In this document: in pieces, positions 55,219 to 63,498 of the stretch
How positions within the stretch are numbered: the first letter of the stretch is position 1
How the letters are laid out: the number at the start of each line of letters is the position of its first letter
DNA from: Moritella sp. F3
GTDB lineage: Bacteria > Pseudomonadota > Gammaproteobacteria > Enterobacterales > Moritellaceae
Assembly (NCBI RefSeq): GCF_015082335.1
Contig: NZ_BLRL01000004.1
Location: 186,001 to 250,000, forward strand
Length of the DNA: 64,000 nt
Direction: 5' to 3'
The notes under the pieces: model-generated
Told to the model about the DNA's origin: nothing
Seen by the model: only the letters and a program-made list of their open reading frames with translations
Databases searched by the model: none
Program-made: the position numbers and the translations under genes

Positions 55219-56586
55219 ATGATCAGTACCTTTGATATGTTTAGTATTGGGATTGGGCCATCTAGCTCGCATACTGTTGGTCCTATGCGCGCTGCATTTG
55301 ATTTTTTACAACACCTTAAAGCGCTCGAAAATCGGCAATCTCTAGTCAGTATAAATGCTGCTCTGTTTGGTTCGCTAGGACAAACAGGGGTTGGTCATGG
55401 CAGCGATATTGCTGTTATTTTAGGGCTCGCAGGTCATGAACCGGATCGTATCGATTCAGAACTGGTTCCCTCCATTTTATCGACCATCGAAGCAGATCAG
55501 GGGATTCACTTAGCCGACATTGGCTTTGTACCTTTTACGCGAGCAGAGAACATCATATTACATCAACGTAAAACCTTGTCTTACCACAGCAATGCAATGA
55601 CAATCACAGCATTAGGCAGTGATGATATCTTACTCAGTAAGACTTATTATTCTATTGGTGGTGGTTTTATTCTTGATCATGACCATATAGATAAACCACT
55701 AGAAGAAAATGCGCACACACCGCCTAAGTATAAATTTGATAGCGCCGAAGAATTACTGACCACCTGCCGTGCAAACGGTTTGTCGATTGCCAAGTTGATG
55801 TATGAAAATGAACGTCAATTAAATACCGATGCGGTTATCGATGAGAAGCTCTTAGAATTACACCGTATTATGGTCGATTGTATCCAACGTGGCTGTCGTA
55901 ATGACGGTATCTTACCGGGTGGCTTAAATGTGCGCCGTCGTGCGCCTGGATTGTTTGAAAAGTTACAAGCTCCGGAAGCGAAGGATGATACTTTCCACGG
56001 CATGGATTTCGTTAACATGTACGCCATGGCGGTGAACGAAGAAAATGCCGCAGGCGGACGAGTAGTGACGGCGCCGACCAATGGCGCTGCAGGCATTATT
56101 CCTGCGGTAATGTATTTTTATGATCAGTTCGTGAGTCCGTTAACGGAAGACAAAATTAAAACCTATCTACTTACTTGCGCGGCAATCGGTACCTTATATA
56201 AGAAGAATGCGTCTATTTCTGGTGCTGAAGTGGGCTGTCAGGGGGAAGTCGGTGTGGCTTGCTCTATGGCTGCAGCGGGTTTGACTGCCATCAGGGGCGG
56301 CACATTAGAGCAAGTTGAGCATGCTGCTGAGATTGGTATGGAGCATAACTTGGGCTTAACGTGCGACCCTGTTGCTGGTTTAGTTCAGATCCCATGTATT
56401 GAGCGTAATGCTATTGGTGCAGTGAAAGCGATTAATGCCTCCCGTATGGCACGTATGGGCACTGGCGATCATAAAGTGTCGCTGGATCAGGTGATTAAAA
56501 CCATGAAAGCCACTGGTGATGATATGAAAAATAAATATAAGGAAACGTCGAAAGGTGGTTTAGCGATTAATGTAACGGTTTGTTGA
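55219..56586 (+). CDS. sdaA: L-serine ammonia-lyase (iron-sulphur dependent)
   Basis: 455 residues from the ATG at 55219 (AGGGAG upstream), equal to E. coli SdaA (454); an in-frame upstream start is not needed. It converts L-serine to pyruvate and ammonia. Motifs: 'GIGPSSSHTVGPMRAAFDFL' at the start, 'VVTAPTNGAAGIIPAVMYFY', and three C-terminal Cys for the 4Fe-4S cluster in 'GAEVGCQGEVGVACSMAA' and 'LTCDPVAGLVQIPC'. A HexR-like box 175 bases upstream suggests joint control with pykA. Confidence 0.96.
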   Translation: MISTFDMFSIGIGPSSSHTVGPMRAAFDFLQHLKALENRQSLVSINAALFGSLGQTGVGHGSDIAVILGLAGHEPDRIDSELVPSILSTIEADQGIHLADIGFVPFTRAENIILHQRKTLSYHSNAMTITALGSDDILLSKTYYSIGGGFILDHDHIDKPLEENAHTPPKYKFDSAEELLTTCRANGLSIAKLMYENERQLNTDAVIDEKLLELHRIMVDCIQRGCRNDGILPGGLNVRRRAPGLFEKLQAPEAKDDTFHGMDFVNMYAMAVNEENAAGGRVVTAPTNGAAGIIPAVMYFYDQFVSPLTEDKIKTYLLTCAAIGTLYKKNASISGAEVGCQGEVGVACSMAAAGLTAIRGGTLEQVEHAAEIGMEHNLGLTCDPVAGLVQIPCIERNAIGAVKAINASRMARMGTGDHKVSLDQVIKTMKATGDDMKNKYKETSKGGLAINVTVC

Positions 56587-56645
56587 GCTAAAGGACTGTG
56601 TAGAAAATTTTTTGTAGGAATGTACTATTGTGACTGAAGGTTGTG

Positions 56646-57074
56646 TTATGACTTGAACGTCATGCCAAGTGTAGAGAACGAACCGCGAGTACGGCCTAAC
56701 TTGTCATAAGTAATATTGTTGCGTGAGCGACTGCGGATAATGGTATCGCCTAGTCGTTTGGTATTACGTAAATTGAGTTCGATCAGCTTACCATTAACAT
56801 CATTTAATTCTTGGCATTGAGTGAGTTCGGTTTCAATTTGCTGTTTTTGGGGGAGATAGGTCGACAGTAATTCTGCAGTATCGGCATGCTGGCTGATCTT
56901 GACATCAAGTTCGGCAATTTTCGTTATTTGCTGCTGCTTGTCTTGGCTGATCTTTTCTAAAGCTGTGACATCACGTGACTCTAACGCTGATTTTTCAGCC
57001 GTTAGTAGAGCCATTAGTTGTTCTACATAAGATACTTGTAAACCAAGTAATTCAGGTAATGTTTTTATTGTCAT
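56646..57074 (-). CDS. flgN: FlgN-type flagellar chaperone
   Basis: 142 residues, helical, with heptad-like leucines ('QLMALLTAEKSALESRDVTA', 'EKISQDKQQQITKIAELD') and a C-terminal 'RLGDTIIRSRSRNNITYD'. FlgN escorts the hook-associated proteins FlgK and FlgL to the export gate. The assignment rests on this pattern and on position directly after flgM (20-base gap), as in Vibrio and Shewanella. Confidence 0.88.
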   Translation of the reverse strand: MTIKTLPELLGLQVSYVEQLMALLTAEKSALESRDVTALEKISQDKQQQITKIAELDVKISQHADTAELLSTYLPQKQQIETELTQCQELNDVNGKLIELNLRNTKRLGDTIIRSRSRNNITYDKLGRTRGSFSTLGMTFKS

Positions 57075-57094
57075 CTATATCTACAGTGCACTGG

Positions 57095-57409
57095 TTATGC
57101 GAGTAAAGTTTCGAAGTTAGACATGTTCTTTGCTAATTTATTTGCATCAACTTGATAGCTTCCATCAGCAATGGCTTTTTTCAAACTTTCTACTTTTGAC
57201 TCATTAACAGGTGTACCTTGAGCTAAATCATGTTCCATAGCGGTCAAACTTTTGGCTTGTGATGTGATGTTAACCGAGTCACCTTGCGTGATCCGTTGCG
57301 GTGAAGCTTGCGTTGCATTATCACCACTTACGTTGGCTTTTTGCTGCGTACTTCTCGCTTGATCAAGCTGGAGACTACGATTATTTAAATTGGTTAAGTT
57401 TATGGCCAT
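57095..57409 (-). CDS. flgM: Anti-sigma-28 factor FlgM
   Basis: 104 residues. It binds FliA and delays late flagellar genes until it is exported. The C-terminal half has the FlgM pattern 'DSVNITSQAKSLTAMEHDLA', 'VNESKVESLKKAIADGSYQV' and 'DANKLAKNMSNFE'. Its own FliA-type promoter lies just upstream (57449-57475), so it can be made both from the flgA transcript and late in assembly. Confidence 0.94.
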   Translation of the reverse strand: MAINLTNLNNRSLQLDQARSTQQKANVSGDNATQASPQRITQGDSVNITSQAKSLTAMEHDLAQGTPVNESKVESLKKAIADGSYQVDANKLAKNMSNFETLLA

Positions 57410-57448
57410 TTCTCTACCTATTGCATAGTAAACAGGTGTACTAAAATA

Positions 57449-57475
57449 TTATCGACCCCTGATAATAAAACTTTA
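57449..57475 (-). promoter_or_regulatory. FliA (sigma-28) promoter of flgM
   Basis: On the minus strand TAAAGTTT, then 11 bases, then GTCGATAA; the consensus is TAAAGTTT-N11-GCCGATAA, one mismatch. It lies between flgA and flgM. Confidence 0.9.
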
Positions 57476-57482
57476 GCATAAT

Positions 57483-58184
57483 TTAATAGTTTATTTGGAT
57501 AGTGCCTGCTGCTTGGACAATACCTGAAACGATTCGTTTCGATTTTGTGTTACGGACATTGATTTTGTCGCCAAGAACGCCATTAGACAAAGCCACACCA
57601 GCTGTTTTTACAGTCAAATTTCCCACTGAACTGGTAATTGTAACGCTTTCCCCTTTACACACAAGACAAATATCCCGTGTTGAGATCATTTGCCCACTCG
57701 AAAGTTGGCGTTTTAGGCGTGCTCTATTTACAAATACCAAGTCAGAAATATAACCTGAGCGTAATAATACGCGATTCATATATTCTATTTTAGTATTGTT
57801 TTTAGTTAATAGGCTACCTTTTGATAATGGTCGGTTACTGACCACCACCGGAACTAGTCGAATAATCTTCACTGGTATGTGAATTTGCCAATTATCAGTG
57901 TTATCACAACGTATTCTTACGGTTGCAGAGCGTTGTAAGCTTTTATTACCGACTAATACTGCCGTCATGTTACCTTCACACTGACTTACTGTTATCCTGC
58001 GGTCAATTTTAGTTACTTCTATGCTTACTCTTTCATTCTCGTCACTAAATAGTTGCGATTTGATAAAAGATTCCGCAAACTCTTCAAGAACTTGATGTTT
58101 ATCTGTTTTTGCGTGCGCATATGGTAAATGGCTTACTACACTGAAGCTGTATAAGAATAGCAATGAGAAAAAATATTTAAACAT
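57483..58184 (-). CDS. flgA: Flagellar P-ring assembly chaperone FlgA
   Basis: 233 residues with a signal peptide ('YFFSLLFLYSFSVVS', ending near 'YAHA'). The SAF-type C-terminal domain is recognised by 'RLVPVVVSNRPLSKGSLLTK', 'DLVFVNRARLKRQLSSGQMI' and the end 'NTKSKRIVSGIVQAAGTIQI'. FlgA works in the periplasm during P-ring assembly. It is divergent from cheV and upstream of flgM and flgN. Confidence 0.93.
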   Translation of the reverse strand: MFKYFFSLLFLYSFSVVSHLPYAHAKTDKHQVLEEFAESFIKSQLFSDENERVSIEVTKIDRRITVSQCEGNMTAVLVGNKSLQRSATVRIRCDNTDNWQIHIPVKIIRLVPVVVSNRPLSKGSLLTKNNTKIEYMNRVLLRSGYISDLVFVNRARLKRQLSSGQMISTRDICLVCKGESVTITSSVGNLTVKTAGVALSNGVLGDKINVRNTKSKRIVSGIVQAAGTIQINY

Positions 58185-58350
58185 TTAGGTTTCTAAGCCG
58201 ATATAAGATTAAAGGTTACGTATAAAGTGATTTGAGAGCCAATTTTTTGGCTATTTATACCGTAAACGACAATATAACTGGATAATACAGTGGTAAGAGC
58301 AATATTTAAGCCACTTTGATTATAATAGCTACTTTAGCTGAGGATAAATA

Positions 58351-59286
58351 ATGGCAGGATTACTCGATACGGTCAATCAACGTACCCAACTCGTTGGGCA
58401 AAACCGTCTAGAACTACTTATGTTTCGCTTAAACGGGCGTCAGCGTTTCGGCATTAATGTATTTAAAGTAAAAGAAGTACTGCAATGTCCGCCATTAACG
58501 ATCTTGCCTAAGCTAAATAGTGTTGTCCGCGGTGTTGCACATATTCGTGGGCAAACTATTTCGGTCATCGATTTAAGTTTAGCGACGGGTGGTCGTCCGA
58601 TTCAGGACCTGAGTAAAGCATTTATTATTATCTCGGAATATAACCGTTCTGTGCAGGGATTTTTAGTATCAAGCGTTGAGCGTATTATCAACATTAACTG
58701 GGAATCTATTTTACCACCGCCAAAAGGTACAGGTCGCTTTAGTTACTTAACGGCGGTGACTGAAGTTGATAACGAACTTGTTGAAGTACTCGACGTGGAA
58801 AAAATTCTCCATGAAGTCGCACCTGTGAGTATGGAAATTAGTAAGGAAGTGCTAGATACTGCAAACGATATTGATAAAACAGCAATCGAGAAAGTGATCT
58901 TAGTTGTTGATGATTCAAGTGTGGCTCGAAATCAGATCAAAAAAGCAGTGTCTGATCTTGGTTTCAAGATTGTACTGGCTAAAGATGGCCGTGATGGCTT
59001 AAATAAGTTACGTGAATTGGCTGTTAATGGACCGATATCTGAGCAGGTTGCGTTAATGATTTCTGATATCGAAATGCCAGAAATGGATGGTTATACTCTC
59101 ACGGCAGAAGTGAGAAATGATCCGTCATTAAATGGGTTATATGTAATCTTACATACCTCATTAAGTGGTGTGTTCAATCAGGCGATGGTTGCTAAAGTTG
59201 GCGCAAATGACTTTATTGCTAAGTTTAACCCTGATGAACTTGCCGGTGCAGTATTAAAAGCGTTAAAAGCAGCGGATCCTAGCTAG
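58351..59286 (+). CDS. cheV: Chemotaxis coupling protein CheV
   Basis: 311 residues. The N-terminal CheW-like domain (about 20-160, 'FGINVFKVKEVLQCPPLTIL', 'VRGVAHIRGQTISVIDLSLA') is joined to a receiver domain (about 180-305) with the phosphate-accepting Asp in 'ALMISDIEMPEMDGYTLTAE' and 'VLVVDDSSVARNQIKKAVSD'-type start ('VILVVDDSSVARNQ'). It couples receptors to CheA and may buffer phosphate flow. cheR follows after 55 bases. Confidence 0.96.
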   Translation: MAGLLDTVNQRTQLVGQNRLELLMFRLNGRQRFGINVFKVKEVLQCPPLTILPKLNSVVRGVAHIRGQTISVIDLSLATGGRPIQDLSKAFIIISEYNRSVQGFLVSSVERIININWESILPPPKGTGRFSYLTAVTEVDNELVEVLDVEKILHEVAPVSMEISKEVLDTANDIDKTAIEKVILVVDDSSVARNQIKKAVSDLGFKIVLAKDGRDGLNKLRELAVNGPISEQVALMISDIEMPEMDGYTLTAEVRNDPSLNGLYVILHTSLSGVFNQAMVAKVGANDFIAKFNPDELAGAVLKALKAADPS

Positions 59287-59341
59287 GTGAACTGTAATAT
59301 CGAATATAAATATCTTTAGATAGAAAGTTGAGTAAAAAATA

Positions 59342-60166
59342 GTGCAAACATTGTCAAATGAAGTATATAGCCGTTTTAGTGAGTTTCTTGAGATTCAGTG
59401 CGGTATTGTATTAGGGCAAAATAAACAATATTTAGTTAAAAGTCGTTTATTGCCACTATTGGCAAAGCATAAGATGAACAGCTTAACTGAGTTAGTACAA
59501 AAGTCGATGACCATGTTAGCGCGTGATTTACGTAATGATGTTATTGATGCGATGACGACGAATGAAACGTTATGGTTTCGCGACGTGTATCCGTTTGAGT
59601 ATTTACAAGCTAAGATCTTACCTGAGTTTATCAATAAAGGTCAGCCGGTAAAAATATGGTCAGCGGCATCATCGTCTGGTCAAGAACCGTTTTCGATTGC
59701 GATGTCTGCGATCGAAACACAGGAAAGAATTAAGCGCATGGGTAAACCTAACGTGCAAATTGTCGGTACGGATATTTCGCCGACCATGATTACGCACTGT
59801 AAAGAAGGGGTTTATGATCGCCTTGCTCTTGGACGTGGTCTATCACCTGAGCGTAAACGTCAGTTCTTTAGTGTATTGCCTGATGACAAAATGAAGGTGA
59901 ATCGTGAGGTTCAGCAATTAACATCATTTCGTGAAATCAACTTGCTAGAAAGTTATGCTTTGTTGGGAAAATTTGACATCATTTTTTGCCGAAATGTACT
60001 TATTTATTTTTCACCAAAGATTAAAAGTCAGATCCTGAATCAATTTGCCGCATCGTTAAAACCGGGTGGTTATTTATTTTTAGGTGCATCTGAGTCATTA
60101 ACAGGCCTAACAGATAAATTCGAAATGGTCCGTTGTAATCCTGGCATTGTTTACAAGCTTAAATAA
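59342..60166 (+). CDS. cheR: Chemotaxis protein methyltransferase CheR
   Basis: 274 residues from the GTG at 59342. It methylates glutamates of chemoreceptors with S-adenosylmethionine. Motifs: N-terminal helical domain ('FSEFLEIQCGIVLGQNKQYL'), 'TTNETLWFRDVYPF', the SAM site 'KIWSAASSSGQEPFSIAMSA' with 'VGTDISPTMI', and the C-terminal 'FDIIFCRNVLIYFSPKIKSQ' and 'GYLFLGASESLTGL'. Cluster position as in Vibrio and Shewanella. Confidence 0.96.
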   Translation: MQTLSNEVYSRFSEFLEIQCGIVLGQNKQYLVKSRLLPLLAKHKMNSLTELVQKSMTMLARDLRNDVIDAMTTNETLWFRDVYPFEYLQAKILPEFINKGQPVKIWSAASSSGQEPFSIAMSAIETQERIKRMGKPNVQIVGTDISPTMITHCKEGVYDRLALGRGLSPERKRQFFSVLPDDKMKVNREVQQLTSFREINLLESYALLGKFDIIFCRNVLIYFSPKIKSQILNQFAASLKPGGYLFLGASESLTGLTDKFEMVRCNPGIVYKLK

Positions 60167-60489
60167 TCTATCTTGCGGTGAGTTAGCGCATGAACATGGA
60201 TGTTCATTTATTGGCGGTAACTAGCCCAAATACAGCGTCAAAAAATTGTTTTACAACGCTTTTTCTTTATCTCTTCATTTAATCCTGCTCTACCCCTCTT
60301 GTAATACTCCCTTGTGATAATTTAATGCAAACTTTAAGTCATTGCTTTTTATGGTTAAATTTTTTTAATTTGATTTTACAATAATGCAGGCAATAAAAAT
60401 TATTTTTGTGGCACATATGTTGCTTTTATCATTTGTATCATCGTAATTATCATGCGATTGATTACGATATAAATGTTTAGGAGGCGTTC
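60167..60489. promoter_or_regulatory. 323-base spacer with flgB promoter
   Basis: It holds the sigma-54 promoter at 60409-60424 and an AGGAGG ribosome site just before flgB. A small AGCGT/ACGCT hairpin with T run (near 60233-60266) may end the cheVR transcript. No gene is supported. Confidence 0.6.
60409..60424 (+). promoter_or_regulatory. Sigma-54 promoter of flgB
   Basis: TGGCACATATGTTGCT has GG and GC separated by exactly 10 bases (60410-60411 and 60422-60423) and matches the -24/-12 consensus. It lies 66 bases before the flgB ATG. Confidence 0.92.
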
Positions 60490-60885
60490 ATGGCTATTAA
60501 TTTTGATAATGCATTAGGTATACACCAGTATTCTGTCGGCGTAAGAGAACGACGCGCAGAAGTACTCGCGAGTAATATCGCCAATGCGGATACCCCAGGT
60601 TTTAAAGCCAAAGATTTAACCTTTAAGGATGCATTAGCAAGTGCAACTCAGGGGTCTAGCTTTAACTTATCAAATACCAGTGAGCGTCATATATCAGGTG
60701 GCAGAGGTATTGCATCTGATTTGCAATTTAGAGTCCCTAACCAACCCGATACCGGTGACGGCAATACTGTTGATGTGCAAGAAGAGCGTTCTAACTTCAT
60801 GCAAAACAGTATGGAATATCAAGCATCACTGTCATTCTTAAGCAGCAAGTTTCAAACACTGAGCAAGGCAATTAAAGGACAATAA
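60490..60885 (+). CDS. flgB: Flagellar basal-body rod protein FlgB
   Basis: 131 residues. Opening 'FDNALGIHQYSVGVRERRAE' then 'VLASNIANADTPGFKAKDL' (the rod-protein signature), and closing 'MQNSMEYQASLSFLSSKFQT'. It forms the proximal rod. GGAGG precedes the ATG. flgC follows after two bases. Confidence 0.97.
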   Translation: MAINFDNALGIHQYSVGVRERRAEVLASNIANADTPGFKAKDLTFKDALASATQGSSFNLSNTSERHISGGRGIASDLQFRVPNQPDTGDGNTVDVQEERSNFMQNSMEYQASLSFLSSKFQTLSKAIKGQ

Positions 60886-60887
60886 TT

Positions 60888-61307
60888 ATGAGTTTATTTC
60901 GAGTCTTTGATGTTGCCGGTTCGGCAATGAGTGCACAATCAGTACGTTTAAATACTACCGCGAGTAATCTTGCTAACGCAAATAGTGTGAGTAGCAGTGC
61001 TGATGAAACGTATAAAGCCCGTTATCCAATCTTCCAAGCACAATTAGATCAGGCTAATGCAGCTCAAAATGAAGCAGTTGGCGTGAATGTTGCAGGGATT
61101 GTAGAGAGTGATGCACCATTAGTTAATGAGTTTAATCCTAATCATCCATTGGCAGACGAAGATGGTTATGTATATCGCCCTAATGTAAACGTTATGGAAG
61201 AGATGGCCAACATGATTAGCGCATCTCGTTCATACCAAACTAACGTGCAAATAGCTGATTCTGCTAAACAAATGTTAACTAAAACATTGGCGTTAGGTAA
61301 AGGTTAA
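60888..61307 (+). CDS. flgC: Flagellar basal-body rod protein FlgC
   Basis: 139 residues. Rod signature 'MSAQSVRLNTTASNLANANS' near the start, and the C-terminal 'NVMEEMANMISASRSYQTNV'. It forms the proximal rod with FlgB. Gap of two bases from flgB. Confidence 0.97.
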   Translation: MSLFRVFDVAGSAMSAQSVRLNTTASNLANANSVSSSADETYKARYPIFQAQLDQANAAQNEAVGVNVAGIVESDAPLVNEFNPNHPLADEDGYVYRPNVNVMEEMANMISASRSYQTNVQIADSAKQMLTKTLALGKG

Positions 61308-61322
61308 TAGAGGTATTTGGTT

Positions 61323-62027
61323 GTGACGACAATTAGCAATAACATAGCTGACTTTAGCAGTCAGTTTAAAACCGAGAAAAAGGATGCGGCAGAGCAGGCG
61401 GCAGAAACTACCCGCAAAGAGCTCGGCCAAGAAGACTTTTTCTCGTTACTTACGCAAGAACTGGCTTATCAAGACCCGTTCAAACCGGTAGAAAACTCGG
61501 AGATGGTGGCGCAAATGGCGTCGTTTACCACCGCTGATGGTATTTCTAAGATGGACAGTAAGTTTGAGCAGTTAAATACGATCATGAGCTCGAACCAAGC
61601 ACTGCAAGCGTCAAGTTTAGTCGGTAGCAAGGTACTTGCGCCTGCATCGTCGGCATTTTTATCTGCGGATGAGAATGTATCTGGACGTATTGATTTACCG
61701 CAGGGCGCACCTAATATGCGCTTACAAATAGCCAACCAAGTTGGTGAAGTGGTTAAAGTGATTGATATGGGTGAACAGAAGGCCGGTGCAATTCCTTTTG
61801 ATTGGGACGGCACTGACATGAACGGCAATAAAGTGGCGGAAGGAAGTTACCGCTTGAAGGCATCAGCGTCGATAGACGGCAATGCCCAAGACCTTAAAAT
61901 ATTAAGTTTCCAGCATGTTGAAAGCGTTAACATTGGTAATACTGGTAACGGCATTATGCTGAACTTAAAAGGCATGGGTAGCTTACCATTGAGCCAAGCA
62001 ACAGAAGTAGCCTCGAAAAATTATTAA
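61323..62027 (+). CDS. flgD: Flagellar hook capping protein FlgD
   Basis: 234 residues from the GTG at 61323, preferred because AGAGG lies nine bases upstream; a TTG at 61317 is too close to it. The N-terminal part 'ELGQEDFFSLLTQELAYQDP' with 'PVENSEMVAQMASFTTADGI' is the export and capping region; the tail has a FlgD Ig-like and tudor-like domain ('IPFDWDGTDMNGNKVAEGSY'). It caps the growing hook. The gene lies between flgC and flgE. Confidence 0.95.
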   Translation: MTTISNNIADFSSQFKTEKKDAAEQAAETTRKELGQEDFFSLLTQELAYQDPFKPVENSEMVAQMASFTTADGISKMDSKFEQLNTIMSSNQALQASSLVGSKVLAPASSAFLSADENVSGRIDLPQGAPNMRLQIANQVGEVVKVIDMGEQKAGAIPFDWDGTDMNGNKVAEGSYRLKASASIDGNAQDLKILSFQHVESVNIGNTGNGIMLNLKGMGSLPLSQATEVASKNY

Positions 62028-62051
62028 ATTTATTGAATAAAAGGAAAATTT

Positions 62052-63359
62052 ATGTCATTTAACATCGCCTTGAGTGGGATCAACGCTGCTCAGAAAGACC
62101 TTAATACAACGGCAAATAACATTGCTAACGTTAATACCACGGGTTTTAAAGAGTCGCGCGCTGAGTTTGGTGATGTGTATGCAACATCGATTTTCTCTAA
62201 TGCTAAAACATCGGTTGGTAACGGTGTGGCAACTGCTCATGTTGCGCAGCAGTTTCAACAAGGTAGCTTGAATTTCACCGAGAACTCGCTGGATTTAGCG
62301 ATTAACGGTAATGGTTTCTTTGTTATGTCAGACGGTCTTGAATCAATGGATCGTAACTACACGCGTGCTGGTGCATTTAAATTAGATTCAAATAGTTTTG
62401 TGACTAACTCGGCGGGTAATTATCTACAAGTTTATGATGTGAATGATGATGGTTCTCCAAAAGCGGTGAGCATGGCGTCAACAAAACCGCTGCAAATACC
62501 TGATACCGCAGGTGTACCAGAATCAACGAGTAACGTTGATATGACAATGAATTTACCAGCTACTTCACCAGTATTAGATCCGACGAAGTTTGATCCGGCA
62601 GATAGTACGACGTTCACATCAGCGACGTCAGTATCAATTTATGATTCACTCGGTGAGTCACATACTTTGTCTACTTATTACATTAAAGATGGTACAGCGG
62701 GTGCACCTGCAAACTCTTGGTTAGAGTTTAACTATGTGGATGACCAACCAATTGATATCGTGGGTGGCCAAGCTGTGGCTGCTGCGCCTGGTACACCAGC
62801 TAAACCGGCTGCGTTAAGACTGACGTTTGATTCATCTGGTTTATTACAACAACAGCTGCCAGCCATTGCTGAGACTGTGCCACTCGGCGCGATTTTAACC
62901 AATGGTGCGGATACCACTCAGACTGTTAAAATCAATATTAATAATCCGACTCAGTTTGCTTCTGCGTTTGAAGTAACAAAATTAGAACAAGACGGCGCGA
63001 CAGTAGGGCGTTTGACCGGTATTGATATCGGCCCTGATGGTATGGTTGCGGCGAGTTACAGTAATGGCCGTAATGATAAGTTAGGTATGATTGCCATGGC
63101 TAAGTTTGCTAACGAACAAGGTCTAAGCCAAACAGGTGATACCGGCTGGCGTGCATCGCAACTTTCAGGTAATGCGATCGCAGGTGAAGCGAACTCTGGT
63201 ACCTTTGGTAAAATTAATTCATCGGCACTCGAACAGTCAAATGTAAACTTGACCAGTGAACTGGTTGACTTAATTACGGCACAACGTAACTACCAGGCTA
63301 ACTCAAGAACCTTAGAAGTGAACTCTAAACTGCAAGATACGGTATTACAGATCCGTTAA
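62052..63359 (+). CDS. flgE: Flagellar hook protein FlgE
   Basis: 435 residues. It starts 'SFNIALSGINAAQKDLNTTA' with 'NNIANVNTTGFKESRAEFGD', contains 'SLDLAINGNGFFVMSDG', 'SVSIYDSLGESHTLSTYY' and 'VAASYSNGRNDKLGMIAMAK', and ends with the 'QRNYQANSRTLEVNSKLQDT' helix shared by rod and hook proteins. It polymerises into the hook. A strong terminator follows. Confidence 0.97.
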   Translation: MSFNIALSGINAAQKDLNTTANNIANVNTTGFKESRAEFGDVYATSIFSNAKTSVGNGVATAHVAQQFQQGSLNFTENSLDLAINGNGFFVMSDGLESMDRNYTRAGAFKLDSNSFVTNSAGNYLQVYDVNDDGSPKAVSMASTKPLQIPDTAGVPESTSNVDMTMNLPATSPVLDPTKFDPADSTTFTSATSVSIYDSLGESHTLSTYYIKDGTAGAPANSWLEFNYVDDQPIDIVGGQAVAAAPGTPAKPAALRLTFDSSGLLQQQLPAIAETVPLGAILTNGADTTQTVKININNPTQFASAFEVTKLEQDGATVGRLTGIDIGPDGMVAASYSNGRNDKLGMIAMAKFANEQGLSQTGDTGWRASQLSGNAIAGEANSGTFGKINSSALEQSNVNLTSELVDLITAQRNYQANSRTLEVNSKLQDTVLQIR

Positions 63360-63386
63360 CGTAGCGGGTTGATAAGCCATTTTGAT

Positions 63387-63416
63387 AAAAAGCCACCCTA
63401 TTTAGGGTGGCTTTTT
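63387..63416 (+). terminator. Terminator between flgE and flgF
   Basis: A perfect 12-base stem AAAAAGCCACCC with its complement, 6-base loop, ending in five T. Confidence 0.92.
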
Positions 63417-63421
63417 CATTT

Positions 63422-63437
63422 TGGCACTTTAATTGCT
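63422..63437 (+). promoter_or_regulatory. Sigma-54 promoter of flgF
   Basis: TGGCACTTTAATTGCT has GG and GC separated by exactly 10 bases (63423-63424 and 63435-63436), directly after the terminator and 62 bases before flgF. Confidence 0.92.
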
Positions 63438-63498
63438 TTATCACTGGTATTAGACGGGTAATTAACGATTTCAACGAAAAGTGACAGAGGATTGACGA

